NCBI RefSeq assembly: GCF_002095395.1
Contig: NZ_MJEI01000056.1
Coordinates: 1-33,029, forward strand
Length of the DNA stretch: 33,029 nt
Direction of reading: 5' to 3'
Origin: Williamsia sp. 1135
Lineage (GTDB): Bacteria > Actinomycetota > Actinomycetes > Mycobacteriales > Mycobacteriaceae
The notes beneath the pieces were generated by a model that saw only the letters and a list, made by a program, of their open reading frames with translations, was not told the origin of the DNA and did no database searches. The stretch's first letter is position 1. Each line of letters begins with the position of its first letter. Position numbers and translations under genes: made by a program. Positions 14,759 to 23,419 of this stretch are shown here, piece after piece.

Positions 14759-15745
14759 TCAGCGCGGGCGCAACGCCTCGAGCATCGCAGCTGCCTCGCG
14801 TTTCGTTCTTGCGACGGGGTGAATCATGGGGATGTCGACGCCGGACTCCACGAAACGCGCAAGTTTCTCGCGGCATTCGGCCTCGTCACCGACGATGGCG
14901 AGGTCCGAGATCAGCTCATCGGTGACACCGGCGGCCAACCCTGCGCGGTCGCGATCGTCCCAGCCCGCCTTGATCTTCGCGGCCTCGGCTTCGTAACCGC
15001 ACGACGCGAGAAACGAGTTGTATGTCGGGGTCGCGAGGTAGGGCCCCATCAACGCTCGCAGTGTGTCCAACGCCGACGCCCGATCGTCCGTCACGATCGT
15101 CTGCAGTCTCACGACGAGAGGAAGCGAGGTCGTCTTCGCCGCGCGGGCGGCGCCGACCGCGACCGTCTGCTTGAAGGTCGGGACTGCCGATGCGGGAATG
15201 AAGTTACAAGCCACGCCATCCGCGAACTCGCCGGCGACCCCGGCCATGACCGGACGTTGCGCACCGATCCACAGCGGCACCTCACCGGCCGGCGGCACAC
15301 CGAGACGAAAGTTCCTCACCCGGGTCGTGGCCCCCGAGTAGGAGACCTTCGGTTCGGAGAACATGACCCGAAGTGCTTCCACGGTCTCGCGGACACGGGT
15401 CACGGGACGCTCGAACGGTATCCCGCACCAGTCCTCGACGATGGCCGGCGATGACGAACCCAGCCCCAGGATGAACCGATCGGGACCTGCGACCTGACTG
15501 ACCGACGCCGCCGCCGCGGCCAGCAGCGCCGGCGGACGGGTGAACACCGGCACGACCGCGGTTCCGATCCGCACCGTCGAGGTCGCGGACGCCACGAGCG
15601 CCGCCAGTACGAATACGTCGATGGTCGCCGTGTCCGCCAGCCATACGTCGTCGTAGCCGAGCTCTTCCCCGAGGCGGGCGAGCTCCAGGTTGTCGTCGAC
15701 CGAGCTGACCAGGGGCAAGCTGAAGGCTGACCGTACCGCCGTCAT
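14759..15745 (-). CDS. LLM-class flavin-dependent oxidoreductase
   Basis: The 328-residue protein is of the luciferase-like monooxygenase superfamily. It has the N-terminal ELGYDDVWLAD strand-helix, VRIGTAVVPVFTRPP, FILGLGSSSP (phosphate/cofactor-binding glycine stretch), WIGAQRPVMA and the C-terminal IVGDEAECREKL. In mycolic-acid actinobacteria most relatives use coenzyme F420, and the GLGSSSP form suits that group, but FMN cannot be excluded. ATG 15745 is preceded by GGGGAT. Substrate unknown. It lies 209 bp downstream of the monooxygenase operon and a hairpin, so it may be separately transcribed. Confidence 0.9.
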   Translation of the reverse strand: MTAVRSAFSLPLVSSVDDNLELARLGEELGYDDVWLADTATIDVFVLAALVASATSTVRIGTAVVPVFTRPPALLAAAAASVSQVAGPDRFILGLGSSSPAIVEDWCGIPFERPVTRVRETVEALRVMFSEPKVSYSGATTRVRNFRLGVPPAGEVPLWIGAQRPVMAGVAGEFADGVACNFIPASAVPTFKQTVAVGAARAAKTTSLPLVVRLQTIVTDDRASALDTLRALMGPYLATPTYNSFLASCGYEAEAAKIKAGWDDRDRAGLAAGVTDELISDLAIVGDEAECREKLARFVESGVDIPMIHPVARTKREAAAMLEALRPR

Positions 15746-15874
15746 CCGCTATCCCCTTACATCCATGATTGATCGCTCCACATACGCACCGTAGCCCGCG
15801 GTGTACGTGTGCCGACGCCGGTTTACCTCAGCTGGGGCCTTTGCAGGCCCTGCGATCCCCACCCACACCGCCTC

Positions 15875-15892
15875 CTCGGTCCACAGACCGAG
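15875..15892 (-). terminator. Hairpin downstream of the monooxygenase operon
   Basis: CTCGGTC (15875-15881) pairs with GACCGAG (15886-15892) around a CACA loop. Weaker flanking complementarity extends the fold to about 15860-15912. It lies 63 bp beyond the FMO stop and probably ends that operon. The remaining 15746-15954 shows no gene. Confidence 0.4.
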
Positions 15893-15954
15893 AATGAGGT
15901 CGGTGCGGTGGGCACCGCCGCGGACGCGAAGCCGGAACAGGCTGGTTTTCCCGG

Positions 15955-17460
15955 TCAGTTACTCCCGACCAGGACATCACCACCCACGCCGGCCGTGTTC
16001 GCGGCCGTCACCGAATAGTCCGGTAAGACAACCGTCTCGAGTTGTTTGACGTACTGCGTGGCGAAGCCGGGATACATGGTGGCGTTGAAACCGTCCTCGG
16101 TCAGGTACCAGCTCGAGCAGCCCGAGTTCCACGTGGTCTTGGTCAATCGTCGTTGCAGTTCTTCGTTGTACTGCGCTTGCACGTCCGCCCGGACGTCGAG
16201 GACGAAGTCCTGGTTCACAGCGGTGGCAATGGCGTCGACGATGTAGTCGATCTGCGCTTCCATGTAGACCAACGCTGAGCTGTGGCCCGGACCGGAGTTC
16301 GGACCGAACGTGAAGTACATGTTCGGGTACCCCGAAACGGCAACGGATTTGTAGGCGTAGGCGCCGGCGCTCCATTCCTCGGCGAGGACGCGGCCGCCGA
16401 GTCCGGTGATCGGAATCGGTGTGCCCGCCTTGGATACGTCGAATCCCGTCGCGAAGACAATGGCGTCGAACTGGTGCTCGATTCCCTCGACGGTGCGGAT
16501 GCCCTTCTCCGAGATACTGGCGATCGGCCAGGTCACCAATGTGCAGTTGTCTTTCCGCAGAGCCGGGTAGTACTGACTGGTCATCAACAACCGTTTGCAT
16601 CCGGCCCGGAACTCGGGCGTGAGCTGACGGCGCATCCACGGATCAGGCACCTGCGCGCGCAGGTGCAGCTTGGACACCCCCTCGACCACACGGGTCAACG
16701 GCGACTTCCACACCACACCCAAAGCGACTGACTCATGGCCCCAGAACCAGGCTTTGCGGGCGAGCGACTGCGTGAACGGCAGGCGCCGATACATCTCTCG
16801 CGTAACCCGGCGCGTACTCAAGTTGGTACGCGGAAGAACCCACCCGGGTGTGCGTTGGAAGACCTTCACCGAGTCCGCTACGCGCACCAATTCCGGCACG
16901 ATCTGCACGCCGCTCGCGCCGGTGCCCACGACGGCAACTTTCTTGCCCGCGAAGTCATAATCATGGTTCCACCGGGCGCTGTGGATCTTCTCGCCCTCGT
17001 AGGTTTCGATGCCGCGGATCTTCGGGAGGCTCACGTTGGCAAGGGGGCCCGACGCCATGACAACGGCGCGAGCGAAGACCGGCTCGCGGTCGTCGATGGT
17101 GATCTCCCAGAGAGACGAGTCCTCGTGCCAGGTCAGATCGGCCACGTTGTGTTCGAAACGGAAATACGGGCCCAGCTCGAACTTGTCGATCATCGAATCG
17201 ACGTAGGCGAGGATCTCTTCGCTGCCGGAGTAGGTGTGCGACCAATCCGGATTTGGTGCGAAACTGTACGAGTAAAGCCGCGAGGGAATATCGCACGCTG
17301 CACCGGGATAGGTGTTGTCGCGCCACGTCCCTCCCGGGCGGGTGCCACGCTCAAGGATGGCGATATCTTTGATCCCGCGTTGTTTGAGTCTGATCGCCGC
17401 GCCGACGCCGGCGAATCCGCCGCCGATGACCGCGACGGACAACACCTCCCGGCCGCTCAT
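15955..17460 (-). CDS. Flavin-containing Baeyer-Villiger-type monooxygenase
   Basis: The 501-residue class-B flavoprotein monooxygenase has an FAD loop (VIGGGFAGVG, 10-20), RPGGTWRDNTYPGAACD, an NADPH loop (VVGTGASGVQ) and the BVMO fingerprint at 154-165. The fingerprint reads YEGEKIHSARWN, with Tyr in place of the usual Phe and Asn after Trp. These enzymes insert oxygen next to ketones, or hydroxylate heteroatoms, with NADPH and O2. The relation to MymA (Rv3083) type FMOs fits the cluster: a hydrolase, an SDR and a diiron protein are encoded upstream. ATG 17460 overlaps the stop of the diiron gene by 4 nt, so it is translationally coupled. The gene appears intact. Confidence 0.94.
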   Translation of the reverse strand: MSGREVLSVAVIGGGFAGVGAAIRLKQRGIKDIAILERGTRPGGTWRDNTYPGAACDIPSRLYSYSFAPNPDWSHTYSGSEEILAYVDSMIDKFELGPYFRFEHNVADLTWHEDSSLWEITIDDREPVFARAVVMASGPLANVSLPKIRGIETYEGEKIHSARWNHDYDFAGKKVAVVGTGASGVQIVPELVRVADSVKVFQRTPGWVLPRTNLSTRRVTREMYRRLPFTQSLARKAWFWGHESVALGVVWKSPLTRVVEGVSKLHLRAQVPDPWMRRQLTPEFRAGCKRLLMTSQYYPALRKDNCTLVTWPIASISEKGIRTVEGIEHQFDAIVFATGFDVSKAGTPIPITGLGGRVLAEEWSAGAYAYKSVAVSGYPNMYFTFGPNSGPGHSSALVYMEAQIDYIVDAIATAVNQDFVLDVRADVQAQYNEELQRRLTKTTWNSGCSSWYLTEDGFNATMYPGFATQYVKQLETVVLPDYSVTAANTAGVGGDVLVGSN

Positions 17461-18389
17461 GCGACGGGCTCGTAGGTCAGTTCCTTCGACCAGGTGGGCT
17501 GGTCGCGGAGCAAGCGTTTGGGGTATTTGGCGGTCAGCGTGACCATGCCGTCTGCGAAGCGGTGATAGGGGTGGTTGCGGTTGATCACGACGGAGCCGTG
17601 CCAGCTGATGAAGCGGTACATGGGCAAGCGCTTCGGGAAGGGGGTGCGTTCACCGACCTTCTTGAATCGCTTCATGGCGGTGTAGAGACGCTCTTCATCA
17701 ACACCCATCTCAACGATGTTGTCGCGCATCTTGTTCAGCAACGGAATGTAACGCAGGGTGCCGATGATCAGCGACGGGTGCATCCAGGCGCCGACGGTCT
17801 CGACGATGATCTTGCGCATCTTCGCATGGCCGAGCAGCTCGATGACCTCGAAATCGACCGCGAGATGGCGTGACTCGTCGGCGTTGATGCGCTTGAACAC
17901 CTCTTGGCAGACCGGGTCGTCTATCTCATCGACGATGAACTTCACCAGCGCGCCGTCGAGAGCGACCTCGAGCATCGGAATGACAGTGCCGAGCACAGCG
18001 AGAGGCGTCTGATCGGAGTACTTGTCCAACCAGTCGATGATCAGTTTGACGTTGACGTTCGGCTGCGGGATCTCGTCGTTCGCGAGCATTCCCCACCGGC
18101 GCATCAGCGCCAGTTCGGCGTTGGCGTGCTTTTGTTCCTCGGCATGGAAGTGGCGGTAGATGTCTCGAAGCGTCTCGGTCGGGGCCTTGCGCGCCATGGC
18201 CGCGAAGCCGCGGGCACCGACGTTCTCGATCCACATCAGATCCGACATGAACGGCTTGAGTTTGGCGTGCAACTCGGGGCTGATCAACTCCGCACCCGGT
18301 GCGTCCCAGTCGATGTCGGCGAGGGCCCACTGTTTGTCCTTGATCTTGTCCAGCATGGCGCCGAAATCGACGTTTTGAGTCATCGTCAC
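17457..18389 (-). CDS. Ferritin-like diiron protein (putative oxygenase)
   Basis: The 310-residue helical protein has a complete diiron ligand set: E55, E85-x2-H88 (HAEEQKH), E141 and E172-x2-H175 (DESRH). Spacing fits a ferritin-like or AurF-like carboxylate-bridged diiron centre. Such proteins activate O2 for hydroxylation, desaturation or N-oxygenation and need an electron donor. The KshB-like reductase encoded divergently is the natural candidate. Start ATG 18389 overlaps the stop of the SDR gene by 4 nt, and its stop overlaps the FMO start, so it is locked into the operon. The exact reaction is unknown. The ligand set looks intact although neighbouring genes are broken. Confidence 0.88.
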   Translation of the reverse strand: MTMTQNVDFGAMLDKIKDKQWALADIDWDAPGAELISPELHAKLKPFMSDLMWIENVGARGFAAMARKAPTETLRDIYRHFHAEEQKHANAELALMRRWGMLANDEIPQPNVNVKLIIDWLDKYSDQTPLAVLGTVIPMLEVALDGALVKFIVDEIDDPVCQEVFKRINADESRHLAVDFEVIELLGHAKMRKIIVETVGAWMHPSLIIGTLRYIPLLNKMRDNIVEMGVDEERLYTAMKRFKKVGERTPFPKRLPMYRFISWHGSVVINRNHPYHRFADGMVTLTAKYPKRLLRDQPTWSKELTYEPVA

Positions 18390-19263
18390 TTTCCTGTCGT
18401 TGAAGCGGTTTGGAGGATGGTGGGCGAGGCCGGCTCATTCGGCATCAGCCGGTTGAGCAGGCCGGCGCCGCGTGCATAGAGGGCTGGAGCGAGTCGCTTG
18501 GCCAACCAGATCGCCTTGGCGTCAAGCTGCGGAACGACGTAGAGGCGGCCCTTGTCGAAAGCATCGAGCGTGCCGACGGCGACGCGCTCGGGCGAAAATC
18601 CGGTCCACCGCATCAGCTTCTGCGCGAGTTGAGACGACTGCGCGGTGATACGGCCGTCAACGGCCACGTTGGTCTTGACAAACGTCGGGCACAGTACGCT
18701 CACGCGCACACCGGTCCCCGACAACTCGGCCGCCAGGGTTTCCGAAAGCGACATGACTCCGGCCTTACCGACGTTGTACGGGCCCATGGTCGGCGCGGCG
18801 GCGAAGCCTGCGGCAGATGCGACGTTGATGACTCCCCCGCGCCCGGCCGCACGCAGCTGAGGAACGAACGTTTCACACCCGTGGATGACGCCCCACAAGT
18901 TGATGCTCAAAGCCCAGTTCCAGTTCTCGAGGCCGACGTTGCCCACCGGTTGTCCGCCGATACCGACGCCGGCGTTGTTGATGACCAGCGTTGGGGCGCC
19001 GCCGAATTCGAGTTCGGCGAACAAGGCGAGATCTTCCACTTGCGATCGATCGGCGACGTCGCACCGCACTGCACTGCATAGCCGGCGCCGGCAAGAAGCC
19101 GGACTGTCTCTTCGGCCCGTTCGAGTGAGATGTCGGCGCACACGACGCGGCCGCCGCGCCGGGAGAGTTCGATGGCAAAGGCGCGGCCGATACCGCTTCC
19201 CGCGCCAGTCACCACGGCGTCGGCGCCGTAGGACGGCGATGGGGTCGATCGGAATCCGAACAT
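18386..19263 (-). pseudogene. SDR dehydrogenase, frameshifted by a 5-bp duplication
   Basis: The first 66 codons from ATG 19263 give a normal SDR N-terminus (TGAGSGIGRAFA, VVCADIS). The remaining part is in another frame and gives VINNAGVG, the NVASAAGF serine region, the YNVGK catalytic pair and a full C-terminus ending at 18386. The switch is at 19066-19075, where GCACT is present twice in tandem. Removing one copy restores GYAVRCDVADRSQ, the expected SDR sequence. Repaired, the protein has about 290 residues. The SDR would oxidise or reduce an alcohol/ketone handled by the FMO. The 4-nt overlap with the diiron gene may compromise coupled translation downstream. Confidence 0.85.
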
Positions 19264-19290
19264 GATTTCTCGATTTCTCTTGTGGGCGGA

Positions 19291-20283
19291 CTAGTCAATG
19301 GAGGCTGCGCTGTGACCGAGTTCGGCGCGGAGGAACTGTGCTGCCCGCCGCAACGCCGGCGTCGCCTCCGGACAGATGCGATCAAGCGCCTGAAAGACAT
19401 GCATCTGATCGGGCCAGATTTCGAGCGTGCACGTACCCGCGTTGGCTTCGACCAGGTCGCGCAGATACTCGGCGTCGGCGACCAGCATCTCGGCGCCACC
19501 GGCCTGCACCAGGAAAGGCGGCAGCACCGTTCCGGCCTCGACCGCCAGTCGCAGGCGCGGGATATCGGGTTCGTGACCGGATGTGTAGAGGGTTGTCAGC
19601 GCCCGCGCACCGGCAGCGGAGATCATCGGATCGCGCCGCACGCGCTCGCGGCACTCGGCGAGATCAAACGTCAGGTCGATCAGTGGGGAGAACAGCGCCA
19701 CCGCAGCGGGCTGGGGTACGGACCGCCGCGCGTTGTCGATGACCAGGTCCAGCGCAAGGCGCCCTCCGGCGGAGTCTCCCGCAACGACGATGCTGCCGGA
19801 GTCATAGCCGCGGCCCAGCAGCCACCGATACGCCCGCTCGACGTCGTCCGCGGCAGACGGGAAGGGGTGCTCGGGTGCGAGTCGGTAGTCCACCACGAAC
19901 ACCGGCAGGCCCGCCTCACGTCAGAGTCGCGACGCCAGGCCACGGTGCGTGCGCGCCGAACAGATCGCGTAGGCGCTGCCGTGCAGGTACAGCACGACCC
20001 CGTCGGCTCCGCCCGACGCACTCTCGTCCGGGAATCCGGATCTTGTGGCATCCACCCACTCCCCGACGACACCGTCGTTGCTGACCACTGTGACCGTCGT
20101 TCCGCGCGAGCGTCTGTCGCACATACGCATTGCGACCTCGACGAGTACGCGCGCCACCCATACGCCACCCTTGTCGTACGGAAGCCGGGACGCGATCGGA
20201 CGTAGCATCGACGCAGTCATCCGCGCCGCACACCGGGACCGCCGGGATCCTCGCGGTGGCACGACGGCGCCTCTCGTTGTCAT
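19291..20283 (-). pseudogene. LipR-like alpha/beta hydrolase with in-frame stop
   Basis: One reading frame encodes both halves of a LipR/HSL-type esterase, interrupted by TGA at 19921-19923. Before the stop comes LYLHGSAYAICSARTHRGLASRL, containing the oxyanion motif (HGSA for HGGA). After it come VDYRLAPEHPFP, the GDSAGG nucleophile elbow and a DQMHVFQ histidine region. The TGA stands where Ser (TCA or TCG) would fit, so one substitution explains it. Repaired, the protein is about 330 residues. ATG 20283 is preferred: a TTGACA -35 and GATGCT -10 put transcription start on it, with no ribosome-binding site. TTG 20319 is an alternative. The SDR starts 27 bp after its stop. Confidence 0.85.
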
Positions 20284-20300
20284 AACCACAGCATCATCGG

Positions 20301-20330
20301 AAACTGTGCCATTTGTCAATGGTACGGTTT
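20301..20330. promoter_or_regulatory. 30-bp inverted-repeat operator between divergent units
   Basis: Two 13-bp arms (20301-20313 and 20318-20330) match at 11 of 13 positions around a TGTC spacer; the core is CCATT-TGTC-AATGG. On the minus strand the site contains TTGACA (20319-20314), a -35 element with an 18-nt spacer to GATGCT (20295-20290). A bound repressor would block the hydrolase-SDR-diiron-FMO operon and probably the reductase. No regulator gene lies in the cluster. It does not match the KstR core (AACnnGTT). Confidence 0.65.
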
Positions 20331-20414
20331 AGGAGACAGATCAGCGGACCTGATTCCACCGCAGCAAGCCGACCAGCGTTGGCCGAGTGCAGACAATGCA
20401 CGAAAGGATGCCTC

Positions 20415-21466
20415 TTGACCATCGATTCGGCCACCAGTGCACGAACCCTTCGACTGCAGGTCGAGAACGTCATCGAGGAAACGTCAGACGCCGTCACCCT
20501 CGTCTTGTCCACCCCCGACACCGACCGTCCGGCGCCGTTCGACTACCGGCCCGGCCAATTCCTCACCCTCGAGATCCCGCACGAGGAGGACCGCTCGGTA
20601 GCGCGGTGCTACTCGCTCTCGAGCAGCCCGGACTGCGACGATCGTCCGGCAATCTCTGTCAAACGCACCCCGGGCGGCTACGCGTCCAATTGGCTCTGCG
20701 ACAACGCCGCCGTCGGTTTGACCCTGTCGGCGCTTCGGCCCGCGGGCTCATTTGTACCGTCGCGGTGGGACAAGCCACTCGTCCTCGTCGCGGCCGGCAG
20801 CGGTATCACCCCGGTCCTGTCGACCCTCAAAACCGCCCTGGCAGTCCACCACGAGCGGGCGTGCTGATCTACGCGAACAGGTCGGCCGAATCGGTGATGT
20901 TTGCCGACACTTTGGACGACCTGGTCAAACGTCATCCAACCCGTCTCGAGGTGATCCACTGGCTGGAGTCCGACCGCGGTATGCCGACCGCCACCGGACT
21001 GCGCAACCTGATGCCTTCATCGCCCGCCTCGGATGCGTACCTGTGCGGCCCTGCGGTATTCATGGACCTCGCGCACGACGCCCTCGTCGCCGCGGGACTC
21101 TCCCCCGATGCCATCTACCGTGAGGTCTTCACCTCCATCCAGGCCAACCCGTTTCATACGTCGGTCACCGGTCCCCCCGCCGCGACGGACGTGGGAACGC
21201 CAGTCACCGCAGAGGTCGAGGGCGAGGACTACACCTTCCACTGCCCGCCCGACACCGTTCTCCTCGATGCGATGCTCGACCACGGCATCGACGCCCCCTT
21301 CGTCTGCCGCGAAGGCAACTGCGGTGCATGTGCTTTCACACTCAAAGCCGGTGAAGTCGAGATGCGTGTCAACGACACGCTCGACACCTACGAAATAGGA
21401 AAACGCGTACGGCTCGCATGCCAGTCCGTCCCGGTCTCCGGCAGCATCGACATGGTCATCGAGTAG
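20415..21466 (+). pseudogene. KshB-like ferredoxin reductase, frameshifted
   Basis: The N-terminal part carries the FAD/NAD domains: YRPGQFLTLEIP, RCYSLSSSP, VKRTPGGYASNWLCD and AAGSGITP. It stops at TGA 20865-20867. One nucleotide added near 20855-20862 joins it to the downstream frame, which continues VLIYANRS, YLCGPAVFM and a plant-type 2Fe-2S domain (CREGNCGAC plus a distal Cys). Repaired, it is about 350 residues, the size of KshB and Hmp/PaaE-type reductases that pass electrons from NADH to an oxygenase. TTG 20415 has AAAGGA 6 nt upstream. The natural partner is the diiron protein encoded divergently. The single-base loss could be real or a sequencing error. Confidence 0.85.
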
Positions 21467-21508
21467 CCATCTCGTTCCTGTGACTCACTCAGCGACGCGT
21501 CCGGCCTG

Positions 21509-21527
21509 ACGCCGCCGCCGGCGGCGT
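21509..21527 (+). terminator. GC-rich hairpin after the reductase gene
   Basis: ACGCCGCCG (21509-21517) and CGGCGGCGT (21519-21527) are perfect inverted arms, 43 bp beyond the reductase stop. The outer pairs can form a stem with a small loop. No T tract follows. The rest of 21467-21617 shows no gene. Confidence 0.4.
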
Positions 21528-21617
21528 GTGTCGGTTACACGCGGTGCGGTCGGCCCGTCGGCGGCATTTCAGCTGGGCTCAGAGTTTGCAAGCGTGTCGA
21601 GTGGGTAGTCCTCGCAG

Positions 21618-23162
21618 ATGGAACGTGTGGTCACCTCGCGGACACCGGCGCCGTGTGTGACCGTCGCCGACGTGTCTGCCTACTTGAACAGTCCTGTGGT
21701 GGGCGGGACCGCGCGAAATCACCTCGCTGTCGCCCACGACATCCGGGACGATTCACGGACGCTACGTCCAGGCGACGTGTATGTCGCTATGCGCGGTAAC
21801 AATTGGCACGGAATGGAGTTCGAAGCCGAGGCGGCGCACGCGGGCGCAGTGGTCATCATCAGCGATCGTCCATCGACCGTCTTGCCGACCGTGATCGTCA
21901 AAGATCCGCGGGAGATCGTCGGTCCTCTCTGTGCGTGGTTCTACGACACGTCATCGAACTCTCCCCGCGTGTTCGGAGTCACCGGCACCAACGGCAAGAC
22001 CAGCACCGCGCATTTCATGGACGCGGGTCTGTCCGCAGCGGGCGAGATGCCGGGGTTGATCTCGGGAGCTCGCATCCGGGGGCCCGGTTGCCAGTGGGTA
22101 CCAGAACGCACCACACCCGAGGCGGCAACGTTACACCAGACCTTGGCACACTTTCGCCGGTCGGGAGTCAGCGCGTGCGCAATGGAGGTCTCCTCACATG
22201 CCATTGCTCAGCGGCGCGTCGCCGGTATCCGGTACCGCGCGATGGCATTCACGAACCTTGCGCCCGACCATCTCGACTACCACGGCACGATGGAAAATTA
22301 CTATGCGACAAAGGCATCTATGTTCGAACCGGAATGTACCGAACTGGCCGTGATCAACACCTCCGACGAGTACGGACGCCGCCTGGCCGCCGCGGCCGGC
22401 GCCGAGGTGTGGACCTGCGGAAGACAGAGTCTCGCCGCAGATGTCTTCGCCGACAACGTCGTCTGCGACGCGACAGGGTCGCGTTTCGATGTGCACACGC
22501 CCAGCGGCCGCGCACACGTGCGCCTGCATGCGATGGGCGCATTTCAAGTCGACAACGCGCTCGTGGCCCTCACGGTTCTCGTCGCTGACGGAGTCGACCT
22601 CCACGCTGCCGCCGACGGGATGTCCTCGCTTACCGCAATCGCCGGCCGATGCCAACCGGTTCACGTTGGTCAACCCTTCACGGCCATCGTCGACTACATG
22701 CACAACACGGCTGGTCAGCGAGCTCTGCTGCCGTACCTGAGGTCTCTGACACCAGGCCGCATCATCGTGGTCGCCGGAGCCACGGGCGGCCGCGACCCGA
22801 ACAAGCGGCGCGCCTTGGGCAACTATGCCGCGTCGCATGCCGACGTTGTGATCGTGACGGACGAGAGTCCCGAGGACGAGGATCCCGCAGCCATTCGGTC
22901 ACAGGTTTTGCTCGGCGCCCATCAGGCCGACCGCGCAGAGGTCATCGAGAAACCCGATCGCCTCGCGGCCATCGAACACGCCGTTGCAATTGCCCAACCG
23001 AACGACTCACTGGTCGTCGCAGGCAGAGGCAGTGACCCGATCCAACGATACGGCGCCCGCACACTGCAGTTCGATGACCATGAGCAACTACGGAACGCCA
23101 TCGCATCATCCCTGAACGGCGCCCGTGCCCACGGGGATGCGCCTCGCCCGTCCCATTCCTAG
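21618..23162 (+). CDS. Orphan MurE-like Mur ligase
   Basis: The 514-residue protein has all three Mur ligase domains. These include GVTGTNGKTST (ATP loop, 120-130), ERTTPEA, the NLAPDHLDYHGTMENYY region, Lys232 in the ATKASMF segment (site of the carbamylated lysine) and VDYMHNTA. The MurE specificity motif normally DNPR (diaminopimelate) reads DESP at 415-418, and the usual GKGHE reads GRGSD at 469-473. Both positions contact the amino acid added in true MurE, so a different substrate is likely. It stands alone, not in a dcw cluster, with no murein genes nearby, and a terminator follows. ATG 21618 lacks a good ribosome-binding site. It could act in muropeptide modification or a secondary pathway. 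Confidence 0.9.
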   Translation: MERVVTSRTPAPCVTVADVSAYLNSPVVGGTARNHLAVAHDIRDDSRTLRPGDVYVAMRGNNWHGMEFEAEAAHAGAVVIISDRPSTVLPTVIVKDPREIVGPLCAWFYDTSSNSPRVFGVTGTNGKTSTAHFMDAGLSAAGEMPGLISGARIRGPGCQWVPERTTPEAATLHQTLAHFRRSGVSACAMEVSSHAIAQRRVAGIRYRAMAFTNLAPDHLDYHGTMENYYATKASMFEPECTELAVINTSDEYGRRLAAAAGAEVWTCGRQSLAADVFADNVVCDATGSRFDVHTPSGRAHVRLHAMGAFQVDNALVALTVLVADGVDLHAAADGMSSLTAIAGRCQPVHVGQPFTAIVDYMHNTAGQRALLPYLRSLTPGRIIVVAGATGGRDPNKRRALGNYAASHADVVIVTDESPEDEDPAAIRSQVLLGAHQADRAEVIEKPDRLAAIEHAVAIAQPNDSLVVAGRGSDPIQRYGARTLQFDDHEQLRNAIASSLNGARAHGDAPRPSHS

Positions 23163-23197
23163 GCGACACCTGTTCGCCGACAACAGCTGCCGAGGCG

Positions 23198-23225
23198 GCC
23201 CGGGCGGTGCCCCGGGCTAGGTTTT
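23198..23225 (+). terminator. Rho-independent terminator of the MurE-like gene
   Basis: GCCCGGG (23198-23204) and CCCGGGC (23211-23217) form a 7-bp stem with a 6-nt loop, followed by TAGGTTTT. It lies 35 bp after the stop codon. Confidence 0.7.
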
Positions 23226-23363
23226 GTAACCCGGGACACCTGAGTTAGTCGTGTAGCCATGGCCGCACGCCAACCTGTGTCCCAGGTACCGCAAGCGGTT
23301 GCTGGACAAACACCGTTCCCCAAGGTGGGGGTGGGCGCTGCGCGGTACGCTCACGTGAACCTG

Positions 23364-23393
23364 CGTTTGTAGGCTGAGCCCTCGTTTGCAGGC
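23364..23393. repeat. Two-copy CGTTTGYAGGC repeat before the ANTAR gene
   Basis: CGTTTGTAGGC (23364-23374) and CGTTTGCAGGC (23383-23393) are direct repeats with a 19-bp period, ending 26 bp before the GAF-ANTAR start. They may be a regulator site or -35-like elements. The rest of 23226-23363 has several small hairpins (e.g. CCCC-AAGGT-GGGG) and no gene. Confidence 0.35.
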
Positions 23394-23419
23394 GCACACC
23401 GACGACCGAAGGCGCGCGC

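Noticed and set aside
16735-17475. Plus-strand 246-codon frame opposite the FMO gene
   Set aside because: The opposite strand encodes an intact flavoprotein with both nucleotide-binding motifs; the plus frame has no domain.
19921-19923. TGA in the LipR-like gene as a selenocysteine codon
   Set aside because: No selenocysteine-insertion hairpin is visible after it, the position is not catalytic and the family does not use selenocysteine.
20301-20330. KstR or KstR2 binding site near the KshB-like reductase
   Set aside because: The palindrome lacks the AACnnGTT core of KstR and the CAAG/CTTG arms of KstR2.
20855-20867. Programmed frameshift in the reductase gene
   Set aside because: There is no slippery heptamer or downstream pseudoknot; the family is never made that way. 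A simple base loss explains it.
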